DNA of 64,000 nt from Odontesthes bonariensis. Lineage: Eukaryota; Chordata; Actinopteri; Atheriniformes; Atherinopsidae. Shown piece after piece: positions 24,845 through 38,300 of this stretch (position 1 is the first letter of the stretch; each line of letters begins with the position of its first letter). The translations under genes and the position numbers were made by a program. The notes under the pieces were generated by a model, which ran no database searches, was not told where the DNA came from, and saw only the letters and a list, made by a program, of their open reading frames with translations. The stretch lies in contig NC_134511.1 in NCBI RefSeq assembly GCF_027942865.1, forward strand, positions 1,636,067 to 1,700,066, given 5' to 3'.

Positions 24845-25200
24845 TTTTGCCCCTTCCTGCTGCGTCTGTAACCTGAGAACTGGGCTGAGAGGCAGAATCT
24901 GAAGGATCTCACATGAGATACTCATCGGCCTGTTAAAGCAGCTAAATTCTACAGGCTGAAACCGTTTCCTTCTTTCAACTCTGAGAGGAAGTGACTCTGT
25001 GCTAAAGCCGCGAATCGGAGGGGGAAACCAAGGAGGAGGAAAGATATTTATCTGTTAACCTGTTCGATTCCTCTGACCAGCTGATCAGAAGCCAGACGTT
25101 AATTCTTCTGTAGAGCTGATATGTGTCTGCAGCTGAACTTTCTTTGAGTTCTCATAGTTGGAAGTTCCCAGCTTTCCTGAATGCAACATCAGAAATCTTT
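24845..25200. other. Unannotated spacer before cntrl
   Basis: About 350 bp between the tRNA-Ala and a retroelement tail. I see no exon of the missing cntrl N-terminus and no other feature in it. Confidence 0.4.
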
Positions 25201-25204
25201 GTCA

Positions 25205-25535
25205 TCATAGTACAATATAATGTAAATTATCCATATACCCCATATTTCTTATTGGTTCGGTCTGCTCAGTTAAATTAATTTTTACCTTTATTGTTAAATG
25301 TACAAATCTGTTTTTATTTAGTTTGATGTTTATTATTATTATTATTATTATTATTTACCCTACTCTTCATACTGTAGATTTGTTTATAGCTGATGTTTAT
25401 TCTCAATTTTTACTCTATTCTATTTGCTTGTTTTTCCTTTAATTGTTTACATATCTTTTATCTTTTATACTGTACGCTGTTGCAACACAATAGTTTCCCA
25501 AATTGGGATGAATAAAGTACTTATCTGTCTATCTG
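25205..25535 (+). mobile_element. LINE 3' UTR/tail fragment
   Basis: AT-rich sequence with an (ATT)n run (25329-25353) ends in TTTCCCAAATTGGGATGAAT and AAAGTACTTATCTGTCTATC. This is the style of the 3' end of teleost Rex/CR1-group LINEs. It has no coding part. Confidence 0.55.
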
Positions 25536-25595
25536 ATGACATCATCCAGGCGCTAACCAAGCAGCATTCTGATTGGTCGATGTCCCCCTCCCCAG

Positions 25596-26348
25596 GCCCA
25601 TGTGACCTTCCAGCCGCTGACCACCATGAGCAGGAAGCAGCGCCAGCTGGAGGCTCGCCTCGACGACCTGCTGTCACGCATCGCCATGGAGACGCAGGAG
25701 ATCAAAGAGCTGGAGCAGCAGCTGACGGACGGTGAGGCCAAAGCTGACCAATCAGGGAGCAGCTCACAGAGCAGGCCTCTGATTGGCTGCAGGACTGAGC
25801 AGTTGTCCTCCTCTTCCTCCCAGCAGGTCAGATTCTGGCCAACGAGGCTCTTCAGAGGGATCTGGAGGGAGTGATCTCCGGACTTCAGGAGAACCTCAGA
25901 GGACTCAGACAGCAGGTACAGGTGGAAATAAAGAAATAAAGAAAGAGAAAAGTAAGGAAATAAGGAAATAAAGAAGTAAGGAAATAAGGAACTAAAGAAA
26001 GAGAAAAATAATGAAATAAGGAAATAAGTAAATAAAGAAATATGGAAGTAAGGAAATAAAGAAATATGGAAATAAGTAAAAAAAGAAATAAGGAAATAAA
26101 GAAGTAAATAAAGAAATGAGGAAATAAAGAAATATGGAAATAAGGAAATAAAGAAATAAGGAAATAAAGAAATATGGAAATAAGTAAATAAATAAATAAA
26201 TAAGGAAATAAAGAAATAAGGACATAAAGAAATATGGAAATAAAGAAATATGGAAATAAGTAAATAAATAAATAAATAAGGAAATAAAGAAATATGGAAA
26301 TAAGTAAATAAATAAATAAATAAGGAAATAAAGAAATATGGAAATAAG

Positions 26349-26395
<47 letters not shown>

Positions 26396-29300
26396 GGAAA
26401 TAAGTAAATAAATAAATAAATAAGGAAATAAATAAATAAATAAATAAATAAATAAGGAAATAAAGAAATATGGAAATAAGTAAATAAATAAATAAATAAA
26501 TAAGGAAATAAATAAATAAATAAGGAAATAAATAAATAAATAAATAAATAAATAAGGAAATAAAGAAATATGGAAATAAGTAAATAAATAAAGAAAGAAA
26601 GAAATAAGGAAATAAAGAAAGAGAAAAATAAAGAATGAGTCATAAGGTTAGGTTTAGGATAAGCTGGACGTGTGTGTGTGTTTCAGGCCCATCGCTCTCA
26701 GCAGCAGGTCGACTGTCTGCAGGCTGAAAACCAGCGTCTGCAGCGCCACCTGGAGGACGCTCAGAGACACTGCAGGCGGCTGGAGGACGCAGCCCGGACG
26801 CTCTCACAGGTCAGAGCGCCCACAAACCCAACACACACACAGATGTGAACCGTGAAGCAGCTTCAACATGTCCAGCTTACCTCCTGGTTAATTCTGACCC
26901 AAAAAACTGAATAAAACAATGTTTGACAAGTCAAAATAAAATGGAGAAATAAATCATTTTCAGGAAATGAATAGATTAAGACAATAATACAGAAGTAAAT
27001 ACAGGAAAGCTTCCCTGAGTCAGTGTTTCTGTGGAAGAAATATCAATAATAACTAGAAAGCTGCAAGCAGCTGTATGCGGGACCGAGATGTGCGCACGTT
27101 GGGGCATGCGCTGGACGCCGTAGTCGCGCAGCTCTGCCCACACAAACGATACCCTTTACATACGTACGAGGTCGTCAGGGTGGCCGTGTGTGCCAAGTTT
27201 CATGACCTTACAATGATGATAAGGCTTTCAAATCACAAACGCCATCACATGATTTTCACCACCTGGCCACGCCCACACCGTTCAGAGTTTGTAAAAGTTT
27301 CTCAACACTTTCCCCCCATGTCTTAAGAGTAACCTGGCCAAGTTTGAAGCCTGTAGCATTAAATCTGTAGGACGAGTTCGATCATATGCAAGGCGTGGAA
27401 TCGGGCCAAAATGGCACCAAAACGCACTTTCCATCCAAAATGGCCGCCTTCCTGTGGCCGTGGGACCATGGCGGCAAGAGACTTTTTTGTGTGTCTGGGC
27501 ATGATGAATGAGTGTACCGAATTTCGTCATCCCACGTGAAAGTAACCCCAATGCGGAGACCATTTTTAAGCATCGTAGGGGGCGCTAGAGAGCCAATGAG
27601 CGACTCCCAAAAATATAAAGTTTAGATTCTTTCATGTCGTCGACTGGCAGGTGGCGCTCGCAAAATTTCCTGAGTTTTCGAGCACCTTTTGCAAAGAATA
27701 AGAATAATCCTTACAGATTAGGGGTGGAACGGTACAAAAAACTCACGGCTCGGTACGTACCTCGGTACGGACCCTACGGTTCGGTACATTTTCGGTACAG
27801 TGCCGAAGGAGGCGTGTAGCGAGGTTCGAGCACATGTAACAGATATCTGAATCCTGCCTCTTCTACAGTGGAATATGGGCGCATAGCAGATGCGATGTAA
27901 ATTCCAATTGCTTCGGTAATTTGTTTTGCTCTGCATGTATTCGTATCCAGGGGTTGTTGTAATACATTTGGGAGACGTAATTGGTCGGGTCTTTTCATGG
28001 TTCTATAGAACACATCTGACGGAGGTGTGTGGTGGTCGGTAGCTACGCCCCATGTCATGCTATCACGGCTGAAATGTTTCATCATACCACACAGACAGAA
28101 CCGGCGCGTGTTTAATAAGTTAAACTTACACGTTGTCTCCTTTGTCTGCAGCGCTCTGCTCTCCTTTCTTCCTTCATGAAATGAAAAAGTATCTCCTGAC
28201 TCTCTCTGTGAGCTCTTCCAGCCTCATTGTTAGACGCCTGATGTGATCGTCCATGATTAATATCACCATCATGCAGACCATGAACACGGTGGCCTCCCGC
28301 TCTCCATATTAACTTCTTGGTGGTGTTTTTTCTTCTCTCGGGTTTTGTTTTGTTTTGTTGTTGAATGTAGCGCTAAACGGCTAACGGCTAATGGCTAACA
28401 CGTCACTGACACGGACGGCTGCGCGCGGCGCATCAGTCCCGACTCATGTGCGAATGCCGACTGAAACAGCTCCGCTGGGGAAGGACAGTTATCAGAACGA
28501 AATTCGAGTAGGACAGCTACTCTGTCCGAAAGCGTATATCTCTACGGACCAATCAGAGCTTGCATGTGGCAGTGTTTAAATGGGTCCTGAAGGAAACAGA
28601 AAGCTTCCGTACCGTGTGTATTCTGCGTGGAAATGCGCGTACCGAACCGTGACCCCCGAACCGTGACCCCCGAACCGTGACCCCCGTACCGTGACGGTTC
28701 GGTACGAATACATATACCGTGCCGGCCCTATTACAGATACAATAGAAGAAGAAAAGCTTCCTCCAGCTGATCAGTCACATGACGTCAGACTTCTGAATAA
28801 CCCAAAGAAGATCTATGTGGTCCTGAGCCAATAAAACAGCAGATAAAAGATCTCAGTGAGGCGTTTCTGTGGTTCACATGCACGCCCACAGCTGTGGTTC
28901 ACGTGCACGCCCACAGCTGTCCGTCCCACTGTGTGCAGGACGTGAGCGTCCAGCAGGTGGAGCTGTCGCAGCTGAGGGTGGAGGCTCAGGCTCTGAGAGA
29001 CGGGCAGGTGGAGAGCAGCAGGCGGCAGGCGGAGCTGGAGGCGGAGCTTCTGCAGCTGAGGGAGGAGCCAACCCACCAGGTGCCGCCGGGACAGGTAGCA
29101 GGGTTTAAAGTTAGCATGTTTTCACTCCGATTTAGGACATTTCTGTTTGTGTCGACCGTTCTTATCGTCAGTTAAAAGATTTTGGATCCAGAGAGATGAA
29201 TCGGATTCAGTGATCAGGGTCAGGAAAGAGGAAAAATAAAGAAATAAGGAAAGAAAGAAATAAGGAAAGAAAGAAAGAAATAATGAAATAAAGAAATAAG

Positions 29301-32300
29301 GAAAGAGAAAAATAAGGAAAGAAAGAAAGAAATAATGAAATAAAGAAATAATGAAATAAAGAAATAAGGAAAGAGAAAAATAAGGAAATAGAGAAATAAA
29401 GAAATAAAGAAATAAGGAAAGAGAAAAATATGGAAATAGAGAAAAAAGGAAAGAAAGAAAGAAAGAATATGGAAAGAAAGATAGAGAAAAATAAGGAAAT
29501 AAGGAAAGAAAGAAAGAGAAAAATAAGGAAATAAAGAAATAAAGAAATAAAGAAATAAGGAAATAAAGAAATAAGGAAAGAGAAAAATAAAGAAATAGAG
29601 AAATAAAGAAATAAGGAAAGAGAAAAATATGGAAATAGAGAAAAAAAAGAAAGAAAGAAAGAATATGGAAAGAAAGAAATAAGGAAAGAAAGATAGAGAA
29701 AAATAAGGAAATAAAGAAATAAAGAAAGAGAAAAATAAGGAAATAAAGAAATAAAGAAATAAGGAAATAAAGAAATAAGGAAAGAAAGAAATAAGGAAAG
29801 AGAAAAATAAGGAAAGAAAGAAAGAAATAATGAAATAAAGAAATAAAGAAAGAGAAAAATAAGGAAATAGAGAAAAAAAAAAGAAAGAAAGAAAGAATAT
29901 GGAAAGAAAGAAATAAGGAAAGAAAGATAGAGAAAAATAAGGAAATAAAGAAATAAAGAAAGAGAAAAATAAAGAAATAAAGAAATAAAGAAAGAGAAAA
30001 ATAAAGAAATAAGGAAATAAAGATAGAGAAAAATAAGGAAATAAAGAAATAAGGAAATAAGGAAATAAAGAAAGAGAAAAATAAAGAAATAAGGAAATGA
30101 GGAAATAAAGAAATCTCACAGCTAAGAAGTTCCTTAGATTAAAGTTGAATGAATCCTCTGATCCGTGTCAGAGTGAAATGTTCTGAACGTCCAACATGGC
30201 TCCACAGATGAAGGCGGGGCTTCGCCTCAGAGGCTCCGCCTCCTCCATGTTTCCAGACTCCATCCTGCCTCCTGGAAAGTCCTGGAGTTCCAGGACCTGC
30301 TCCAACGAGGCTCTGCGGGCAGCTGCGGACCAACAGAACCACAACGGGAGGGTCAGAGACCAGGTCAGAACCAGAACCCGGGTCGGCTCGGTCCAGAGTC
30401 TCCAGAACCAAATGGACCAGACCAGGATTCAGCTGGACCGGTTCACAGCTGCCTTATCAGAACCTCAGGAGGAGCCCGACGAGGCCCGGGTCAGGTACCA
30501 GAACCGTTTCTTATTCAACCGGGTCAGGTACCAGAACTGTTCTCATCCAACCGGGTCAGGTACCAGAACCGTTTCTTATTCAACCGGGTCAGGTACCAGA
30601 ACTGTTCTCATCCAACGGGGTCCGGTACCAGAACCGGGTCAGGTACCAGAACTGTTCTCATTCAACCAGAAGGGAGCCCACTGGTTCTGATCCATCTTTA
30701 TGAGCCGTTTTCAGAGATTCTTCAGCTGGAGGCAGAACAGACGGTTTACCCACAATGCATTTCGCTCCTGCCCGAGCCGAAATCAGCCGGCCTGAAGCTG
30801 ATTTCCCTTAAGCTCTAAACTCTGTAAACTTTAGCAACATTTGAAACATTTTCAGGTGAGAAAGTAGTCGTTTAGATCCCCAACGTGTTGAAAACCTGAC
30901 AAAATACCGGCTGTTTACAATTTAGTTCCCACGAATTCGGCGCTACTAAAGCTAGCCGCAGTGAGCTAACGCACTTCCTGTTATTTTCACAAAATAAAAT
31001 ACCCGTTGCCTTTTATCATAGGGAAAGCCATTACCATACAATTGGTGCTTTTGTTTTGAAAACAGGAAGTGAACCTACCCTCGTTGTAGCTAGCTTGAAA
31101 CTGCCGTTTTGACAGGAAATGACGATCGGCGACGTCACGTTACGTTGCATCTTGGGTAGTTTGAGTACGAGTAGTAACCTCATGATGCATACCCAACATT
31201 TAGGAGAATCTAGTATGCATCCGGGAACTTCTCGCTTACTCAAACTCGCATACTAACTCAGAAAGTTAGTAGGAGTAGTAGGAGAAGTATGCGGTTTGGA
31301 ACACAGCCCTGGTTCCCACTCAGAGGGAAACCATCGGAGTAAAGAAGGATCGACGAGGATGGGATTCGAACCCACGCGTGCAGAGCACAATGGATTAGCA
31401 GTCCATCGCCTTAACCACTCGGCCACCTCGTCCTGTGATGCTGCTGGAGGGAACGTGGAGAGGAATGGATCAGGATCCAAACATGTGACACAGTTTCAGG
31501 GGATCCAGTGAAACTGTGAGGAACCAATCAGGAAGCTCACAGCCTGTAGAGGAGAGGGGGTTCCACTGGATCCTGATCCATTCCTCTCCACGTTCCCTCC
31601 AGCAGCATCACAGGACGAGGTGGCCGAGTGGTTAAGGCGATGGACTGCTAATCCATTGTGCTCTGCACGCGTGGGTTCGAATCCCATCCTCGTCGATCCT
31701 TCTTTATTCTGACGGTTTCCCTCTGAGTGGGAACCATCTGTTCTGAGCTGCTCTGTGACACGTTTAACAAGAGAAGAAGAAGCTCTGTGACACGTTTAAC
31801 AAGAGAAGAAGAAGCTCTGTGAAACGTTTAACAAGAGAAGAAGAAGCTCTGTGGCACGTTTAACAAGAGAAGAAGAAGCTCTGTGGCACGTTTAACAAGA
31901 GAAGAAGAAGCTCTGTGACACGTTTAACAAGAGAAGAAGAAGCTCTGTGACACGTTTAACAAGAGAAGAAGAAGCTCTGTGGCACGTTTAACAAGAGAAG
32001 AAGAAGCTCTGTGGCACGTTTAACAAGAGAAGAAGAAGCTCTGTGACACGTTTAACAAGAGAAGAAGAAGCTCTGTGGCACGTTTAACAAGAGAAGAAGA
32101 AGCTCTGTGGCACGTTTAACAAGAGAAGAAGAAGCTCTGTGACACGTTTAACAAGAGAAGAAGAAGCTCTGTGACACGTTTAACAAGAGAAGAAGAAGCT
32201 CTGGCTGTTCGAAACTGCATACTACATACTGCATACTCATCGATCAGACAGTATGCAGAGCGTTTACCCACAATGCATTTCGCTCCTGCCCGAGCTGAAA

Positions 32301-35300
32301 TCAGCCGGCCTGAAGCTGATTTCCCTTAAGCTCTAAACTCTGTAAACTTTAGCAACATTTGAAACATTTTCAGGAGAGAAAGTAGTCCTTTAGATCCCCA
32401 ACGTGTTGAAAACCTGACAAAATACCTGCTGTTTACAATTTTGTTCCCACGAATTCTGCGCTACTAAAGCTAGCCGCAGTGAGCTAACGCACTTCCTGTT
32501 ATTTTCACAAAATAAAATACCCGTTGCCTTTTATCATAGGGAAAGCCATTACCATACAATTGGTGCTTTTGTTTTGAAAACAGGAAGTGAACCTACCCTC
32601 GTTGTAGCTAGCTTGAAACTGCCGTTTTGACAGGAAATGACGATCGGCGACGTCACGTTACATTGCATCTTGGGTAGTTTGAGTATGAGTAGTAACCTCA
32701 TGATGCATACCCAACATTTAGGAGACTCTAGTATGCATCCGGGAACTTCTCGCTGACTCAAACTCGCATACTAACTCAGAAAGTTAGTAGGAGTAGTAGG
32801 AGTAGTATGCGGTTTGGAACACTGCCCTGGTTCCCACTCAGAGGGAAAACGTCAGAATAAAGAAGCATCGACGAGGATGGGATTCGAACCCACGCGTGCA
32901 GAGCACAATGGATTAGCAGTCCATCGCCTTAACCACTCGGCCACCTCGTCCTGTTAACCCTCTAACCGCCAAAGTCGCAGAATTGCGACATGACGTCAGC
33001 ATAAACAAAACAGTCTGTAGATAAACTAAACGGGCTTTAAGGTGTTCAGTCCTCCTACCACTAGTTGGCAAACATGTTACCCTTTCAAACAAGACCAAGC
33101 TCACGTCATTTTGTAGTTCACAGTGTTTTTATAAGGCAGTGCAAAAAAGCCGCGCTAGCTCAGACACGGAAGCAGTTATTCAGAGCTGTTCTGTAGAGAC
33201 GTGCGAGTTGAATTTTTATTGTCAGCGAACTATTAGTGAGTTTTTAACACCATGGCTTGTAAGAAGTTGAACCGTGCGGAAGTTTTGAGCATGCTATTTG
33301 CCGATTCCGACTCCGAAGGAGAGTTTTTACCTCGTGAGGAGGAGGATCGGACGAGCACTCATGCTTCCCACGGTGAAACTTCCGAAGGCAATGGTGCCGG
33401 CATGCGAAGCGAGGCTGTTCTCCAAGCACACACACACACTCCAACTCATTCGCTGCCGTTATCCAACCTCAATGGAGTGGGTGGTAGTGGGGAACGCGGT
33501 CGCAGTGTCCGTAGAGGTGTTGGTCGAGGAATCGGGGGTGGGAGAAGTGGGTCTGGTATCTCTAGCATGCGCTCTCTCCATCCAGCCCCCGGTGCCGCGG
33601 CGCTTTGCCTATCCGCCAGCGCAATGATCCTGACATTTTACCACTTGTTTTATTATTGTATTCCTCATTCCTGATCATCATGAATAAGGTTGAACAGGTT
33701 AAAAAAAAAAAATCAATTCATTGTCTTCCACTTCTTGCATGTGTTTTCCTACCCTATGGTAGCCTAATGATGACAGTATTTTACCACTTTCTCCTGTTTT
33801 ATTGTTGGTTTCCTCCTTATGAATAAAGGTAAAAGACAGAAAAATGAAAATAAGTTCAAACATCAAGTCAATATCCACCATTTCCTGAAAAAATATAGGC
33901 AACTTTTCGCATGTGTTTTCCTACTATATGGTAATGATGATATAGTAATATTTTACTACATTATTCTGTTTTATTGTTGCTTTCCTGTTCCCTGATCATT
34001 ATAGATGATGATAAATAGACAAAAAGAAAAAAAAAGTTTTAAAAAAACAAGTTCATAATCACTCAATTCCAATATTTCCTGAACATAATAAGATTCAAAA
34101 TGGCTGCCACCTGATGACGTCATAATATGCAAATTAGATCAATAATTTCATACCCCACATAAACTATGGATCATGGGCAACATTTTTCTAATGTACAGTA
34201 GGCATCTATCTTTGACCCCCTTTCAGCCACCAGCTTTTGAAACATTAATGTCAAAATCCAGTATTTTCAAAAATCAATCTTGGCGCCTGAAGGGTTAAAG
34301 GGTGTAATGCTCTGATGGGACTCTGTCTGCACCGCCATGTTGGACCTTCTTCAACCCTCTAAGGGACAAACTGAAACTGTGAGGAACCAATCAGGAAGCT
34401 CACAGCCTAGAGAGGAGAGGGGATTCCACTGGATCCCCTGGATCCTGATCCATTCCTCTCCACATTCCCTCCAGCAGCATCAGACGAGGTGGCCGAGTGG
34501 TTAAGGCGATGGACTGCTAATCCATTGTGCTCTGCACGCGTGGGTTCGAATCCCATCCTTGTCGTTCTTTCTTTATTATGAACTCTATGTTTCTGTGGGT
34601 AACTAGATGTTAGCATGTAGCAGCATAGCCTCTGGCTGTGTTCGAAACCGCATACTAAATACTGCATACTACATACTAGATACTTCCATACTATATACTT
34701 CCATACTATATACTTCCATACTACATACTTCCATACTACATACTAGATACTTCCATACTATATACTTCCATACTACATACTTCCATACTATATACTTCCA
34801 TACTACATACTAGATACTTCCATACTAGATACTTCCATACTATATACTACATACTTCCATACTACATACTAGATACTTCCATACTATATACTTCCATACT
34901 ACATACTACATACTTCCATACTAGATACTTCCATACTATATACTTCCATACTACATACTAGATACTTCCATACTATATACTTCCATACTACATACTACAT
35001 ACTTCCATACTATATACTTCCATACTAGATACTTCCATACTATATACTTCCATACTTCCATACTACATACTAGATACTTCCATACTATATACTTCCATAC
35101 TTCCATACTGCATACTGCATACCCAACATTTCGGAGAATCTAGTATGAATCCGGGAACTTCTCGCTTACTCAAACTCGCTTACTAACTCAGAAAGTTAGT
35201 AGGAGTAGTAGGAGAAGTATGCGGTTTGGAACACAGCCCTGGTTCCCACTCAGAGGGAAACCGTCAGAATAAAGAAGGATCGACAAGGATGGGATTCGGC

Positions 35301-38300
35301 CATCTCGTCTGATGCTGCTGGAGGGAATGTGGAGAGGAATGGATCAGGATCCAACATGTGACACAGTTTCAGGGGATCCAGTGAAACTGTGAGGAACCAA
35401 TCAGGAAGCTCACAGCCTGGAGAGGAGAGGGGGTTCCACTGGATCCTGATCCATTCCTCTCCACGTTCCCTCCAGCAGCATCACAGGACGAGGTGGCCGA
35501 GTGGTTAAGGCGATGGACTGCTAATCCATTGGCCTCTGCACGCGTGGGTTCGAATCCCATCCTTGTCGATCCTTCTTTATTCTGACGGTTTCCCTCTGAG
35601 TGGGAACCATCTGAGCTGCTCTATGACACGTTTAACAAGAGAAGAAGAAGCTCTGTGACACGTTTAACAAGAGAAGAAGAAGCTCTGTGACACGTTTAAC
35701 AAGAGACGAAGAAGCTCTGTGACACGTTTAACAAGAGAAGAAGAAGCTCTGTGACACGTTTAACAAGAGAAGAAGAAGCTCTGTGGCACGTTTAACAAGA
35801 GAAGAAGAAGCTCTGTGACACGTTTAACAAGAGAAGAAGAAGCTCTCTGGCACGTTTAACAAGAGAAGAAGAAGCTCTGTGACACGTTTAACAAGAGAAG
35901 AAGAAGCTCTGGTTGTGTTCGATACTACATACTAAATACTGCATACCAAATACTACATACTAAATACTGCATACTACATATTGCAACATTTAGGAGAATC
36001 TAGTATGCATCCGGGAACTTCTCGCTTACTCAAACTCGCATACTAACTCAGAAAGTTAGTAGGAGTAGTAGGCGAGAAAGTAGTCGTTTAGATCACCAAC
36101 GTGTTGAAAACCTGACAAAATACCGGCTGTTTACAATTTTGTTCCCACGAATTCGGCGCTACTAAAGCTAGCCGCAGTGAGCTAACGCACTTCCTGTTAT
36201 TTTCACAAAATAAAATACCCGTTGCCTTTTATCATAGGGAAAGCCATTACCATACAATTGGTGCTTTTGTTTTGAAAACAGGAAGTGAACCTACCCTCGT
36301 TGTAGCTAGCTTGAAACTGACGTTTTTGACAGGAAATGACGATCGGCGACGTCACGTTACGTTGCATCTTGGGTAGTTTGAGTATGAGTAGTAACCTCAT
36401 GATGCATACCCAACATTTAGGAGGATCTAGTATGCATCCGGGAACTTCTCGCTTACTCAAACTCGCATACTAACTCAAAAAGTTAGTATGAGTAGTAGGA
36501 GTAGTAGGAGAAGTATGCGGTTTGGAGCACAGCCTTAGTCTCAGGTTCTGTTCATTTTCATCAACCTGAAACATCTTCACCTGTCGTGATTCATGTCGGA
36601 GTCGAGGACGGAAATGAACCCAAAATGCAAAACAAAAAGACTGAAGATGCTGAGATAAAACTGAATACAGGACATGCAAATAGATCGATAAACAGGTTTA
36701 TAAACTGATAAATATGATGATAAAAGTTACTGAAATTAAATAATCTAATCTAAGAATTAAAATTTTAAGCCTTCATTTTTAATGGCTCTCCCCCTGAGGC
36801 CTTTGTTCTGCCGACGATGATCCCAAATCTGAGCTGGAGTGTGACAGTTTAATCTAAGATCGGCTTTAAACTCTGCGGTCAGATGGGAGAAAGAGGAGCT
36901 GAGCAAGAGGAGGAGGAGGAAGAGCAGCTGAGCAGGGGAATTAGCTCAGATGGTAGAGCGCTCGCTTAGCATGCGAGAGGTAGCGGGATCGATGCCCGCA
37001 TTCTCCAGGAGGCTTTTGACCCTTCCTGCTGCGTCTGTAACCTGAGAACTGGGCTGAGAGACCTTCAGGAGCCTCATCAGGCCACATGTTCTCTCAGCTG
37101 TACAGTTTTTATGTCTCTAAAAACCTTTCAGGAACCTCCTACAGACTGCTGTCTGTGCGCGAGCTTCTGTCCAAATCAGCTGGTTTGAGATGTGATTTAA
37201 TCAGAACTCTGTGGTCAGAATTTATTGTGGTTTTAGTGACTTATTTATCAGAATTTATGACTGGTTTCACTTTCTTTCCTGGAATCAGATCAACAGTCCA
37301 GAGCTTGGCCGTTAGCTCACGCAGCTAACAGGAAGCGTTTGGCCGTTAGCTCACGCAGCTAACAGGAAGCGTTTGGCCGTTAGCTCACGCAGCTAACAGG
37401 AAGCGTTTGGCCGTTAGCTCAAGCAGGAGAGGAGAGGGGGATCCAGTGGATCTCCTGGATCTCGATCCATTCCTCTCCACATTCCCTCCTGCATCACAGG
37501 ACGAGGTGGCCGAGTGGTTAAGGCGATGGACTGCTAATCCATTGTGCTCTGACGGTTTCCCTCTGAGTGGGAACCATCTGTTCTGAGCTGCTCTGAGACA
37601 CGTTTAACAAGAGAAGAAGAAGCTCAGGCTGTGTTCGAAACCGCATACTACATACGTCCATACTTCCATACTACATACTGCATACTGATCGATCAGACAG
37701 TATGCAGAGCGTTTACCCACAATGCATTTTGCTCCTGCCTGAGCCGAAATCAGCCGGCCTGAAGCTGATTTCCCTTAAGCTCTAAACTCTGTAAACTTTA
37801 GCAACATTTGAAACATTTTCAGGTGAGAAAGTAGTCGTTTAGATCACCAACGTGTTGAAAACCTGACAAAATACCGGCTGTTTACAATTTTGTTCCCACG
37901 AATTCGGCGCTACTAAAGCTAGCCGCAGTGAGCTAACGCACTTCCTGTTATTTTCACAAAATAAAATACCCGTTGCCTTTTATCATAGGGAAAGCCATTA
38001 CCATACAATTGGTGCTTTTGTTTTGAAAACAGGAAGTGAACCTACCCTCGTTGTAGCTAGCTTGAAACTGACGTTTTTGACAGGAAATGACGATCGGCGA
38101 CGTCACGTTACGTTGCATCTTGGGTAGTTTGAGTATGAGTAGTAACCTCATGATGCATACCCAACATTTAGGAGGATCTAGTATGCATCCGGGAACTTCT
38201 CGCTTACTCAAACTCGCATACTAACTCAAAAAGTTAGTATGAGTAGTAGGAGTAGTAGGAGAAGTATGCGGTTTGGAACACAGCCTTAGTCTCAGGTTCT

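Noticed and set aside
25885-26643. Apparent membrane protein (FLYFLIYLF) on the minus strand; similar at 29220-30119
   Set aside because: Low-complexity AAATAAGG repeats translate to hydrophobic residues in reverse. There is no real gene structure.
34080-34294. Separate gene or RNA in the AT-rich right part of the piggyBac element
   Set aside because: It lies inside the TTAA-delimited element, has no frame of note, and ends precisely at the terminal repeat.
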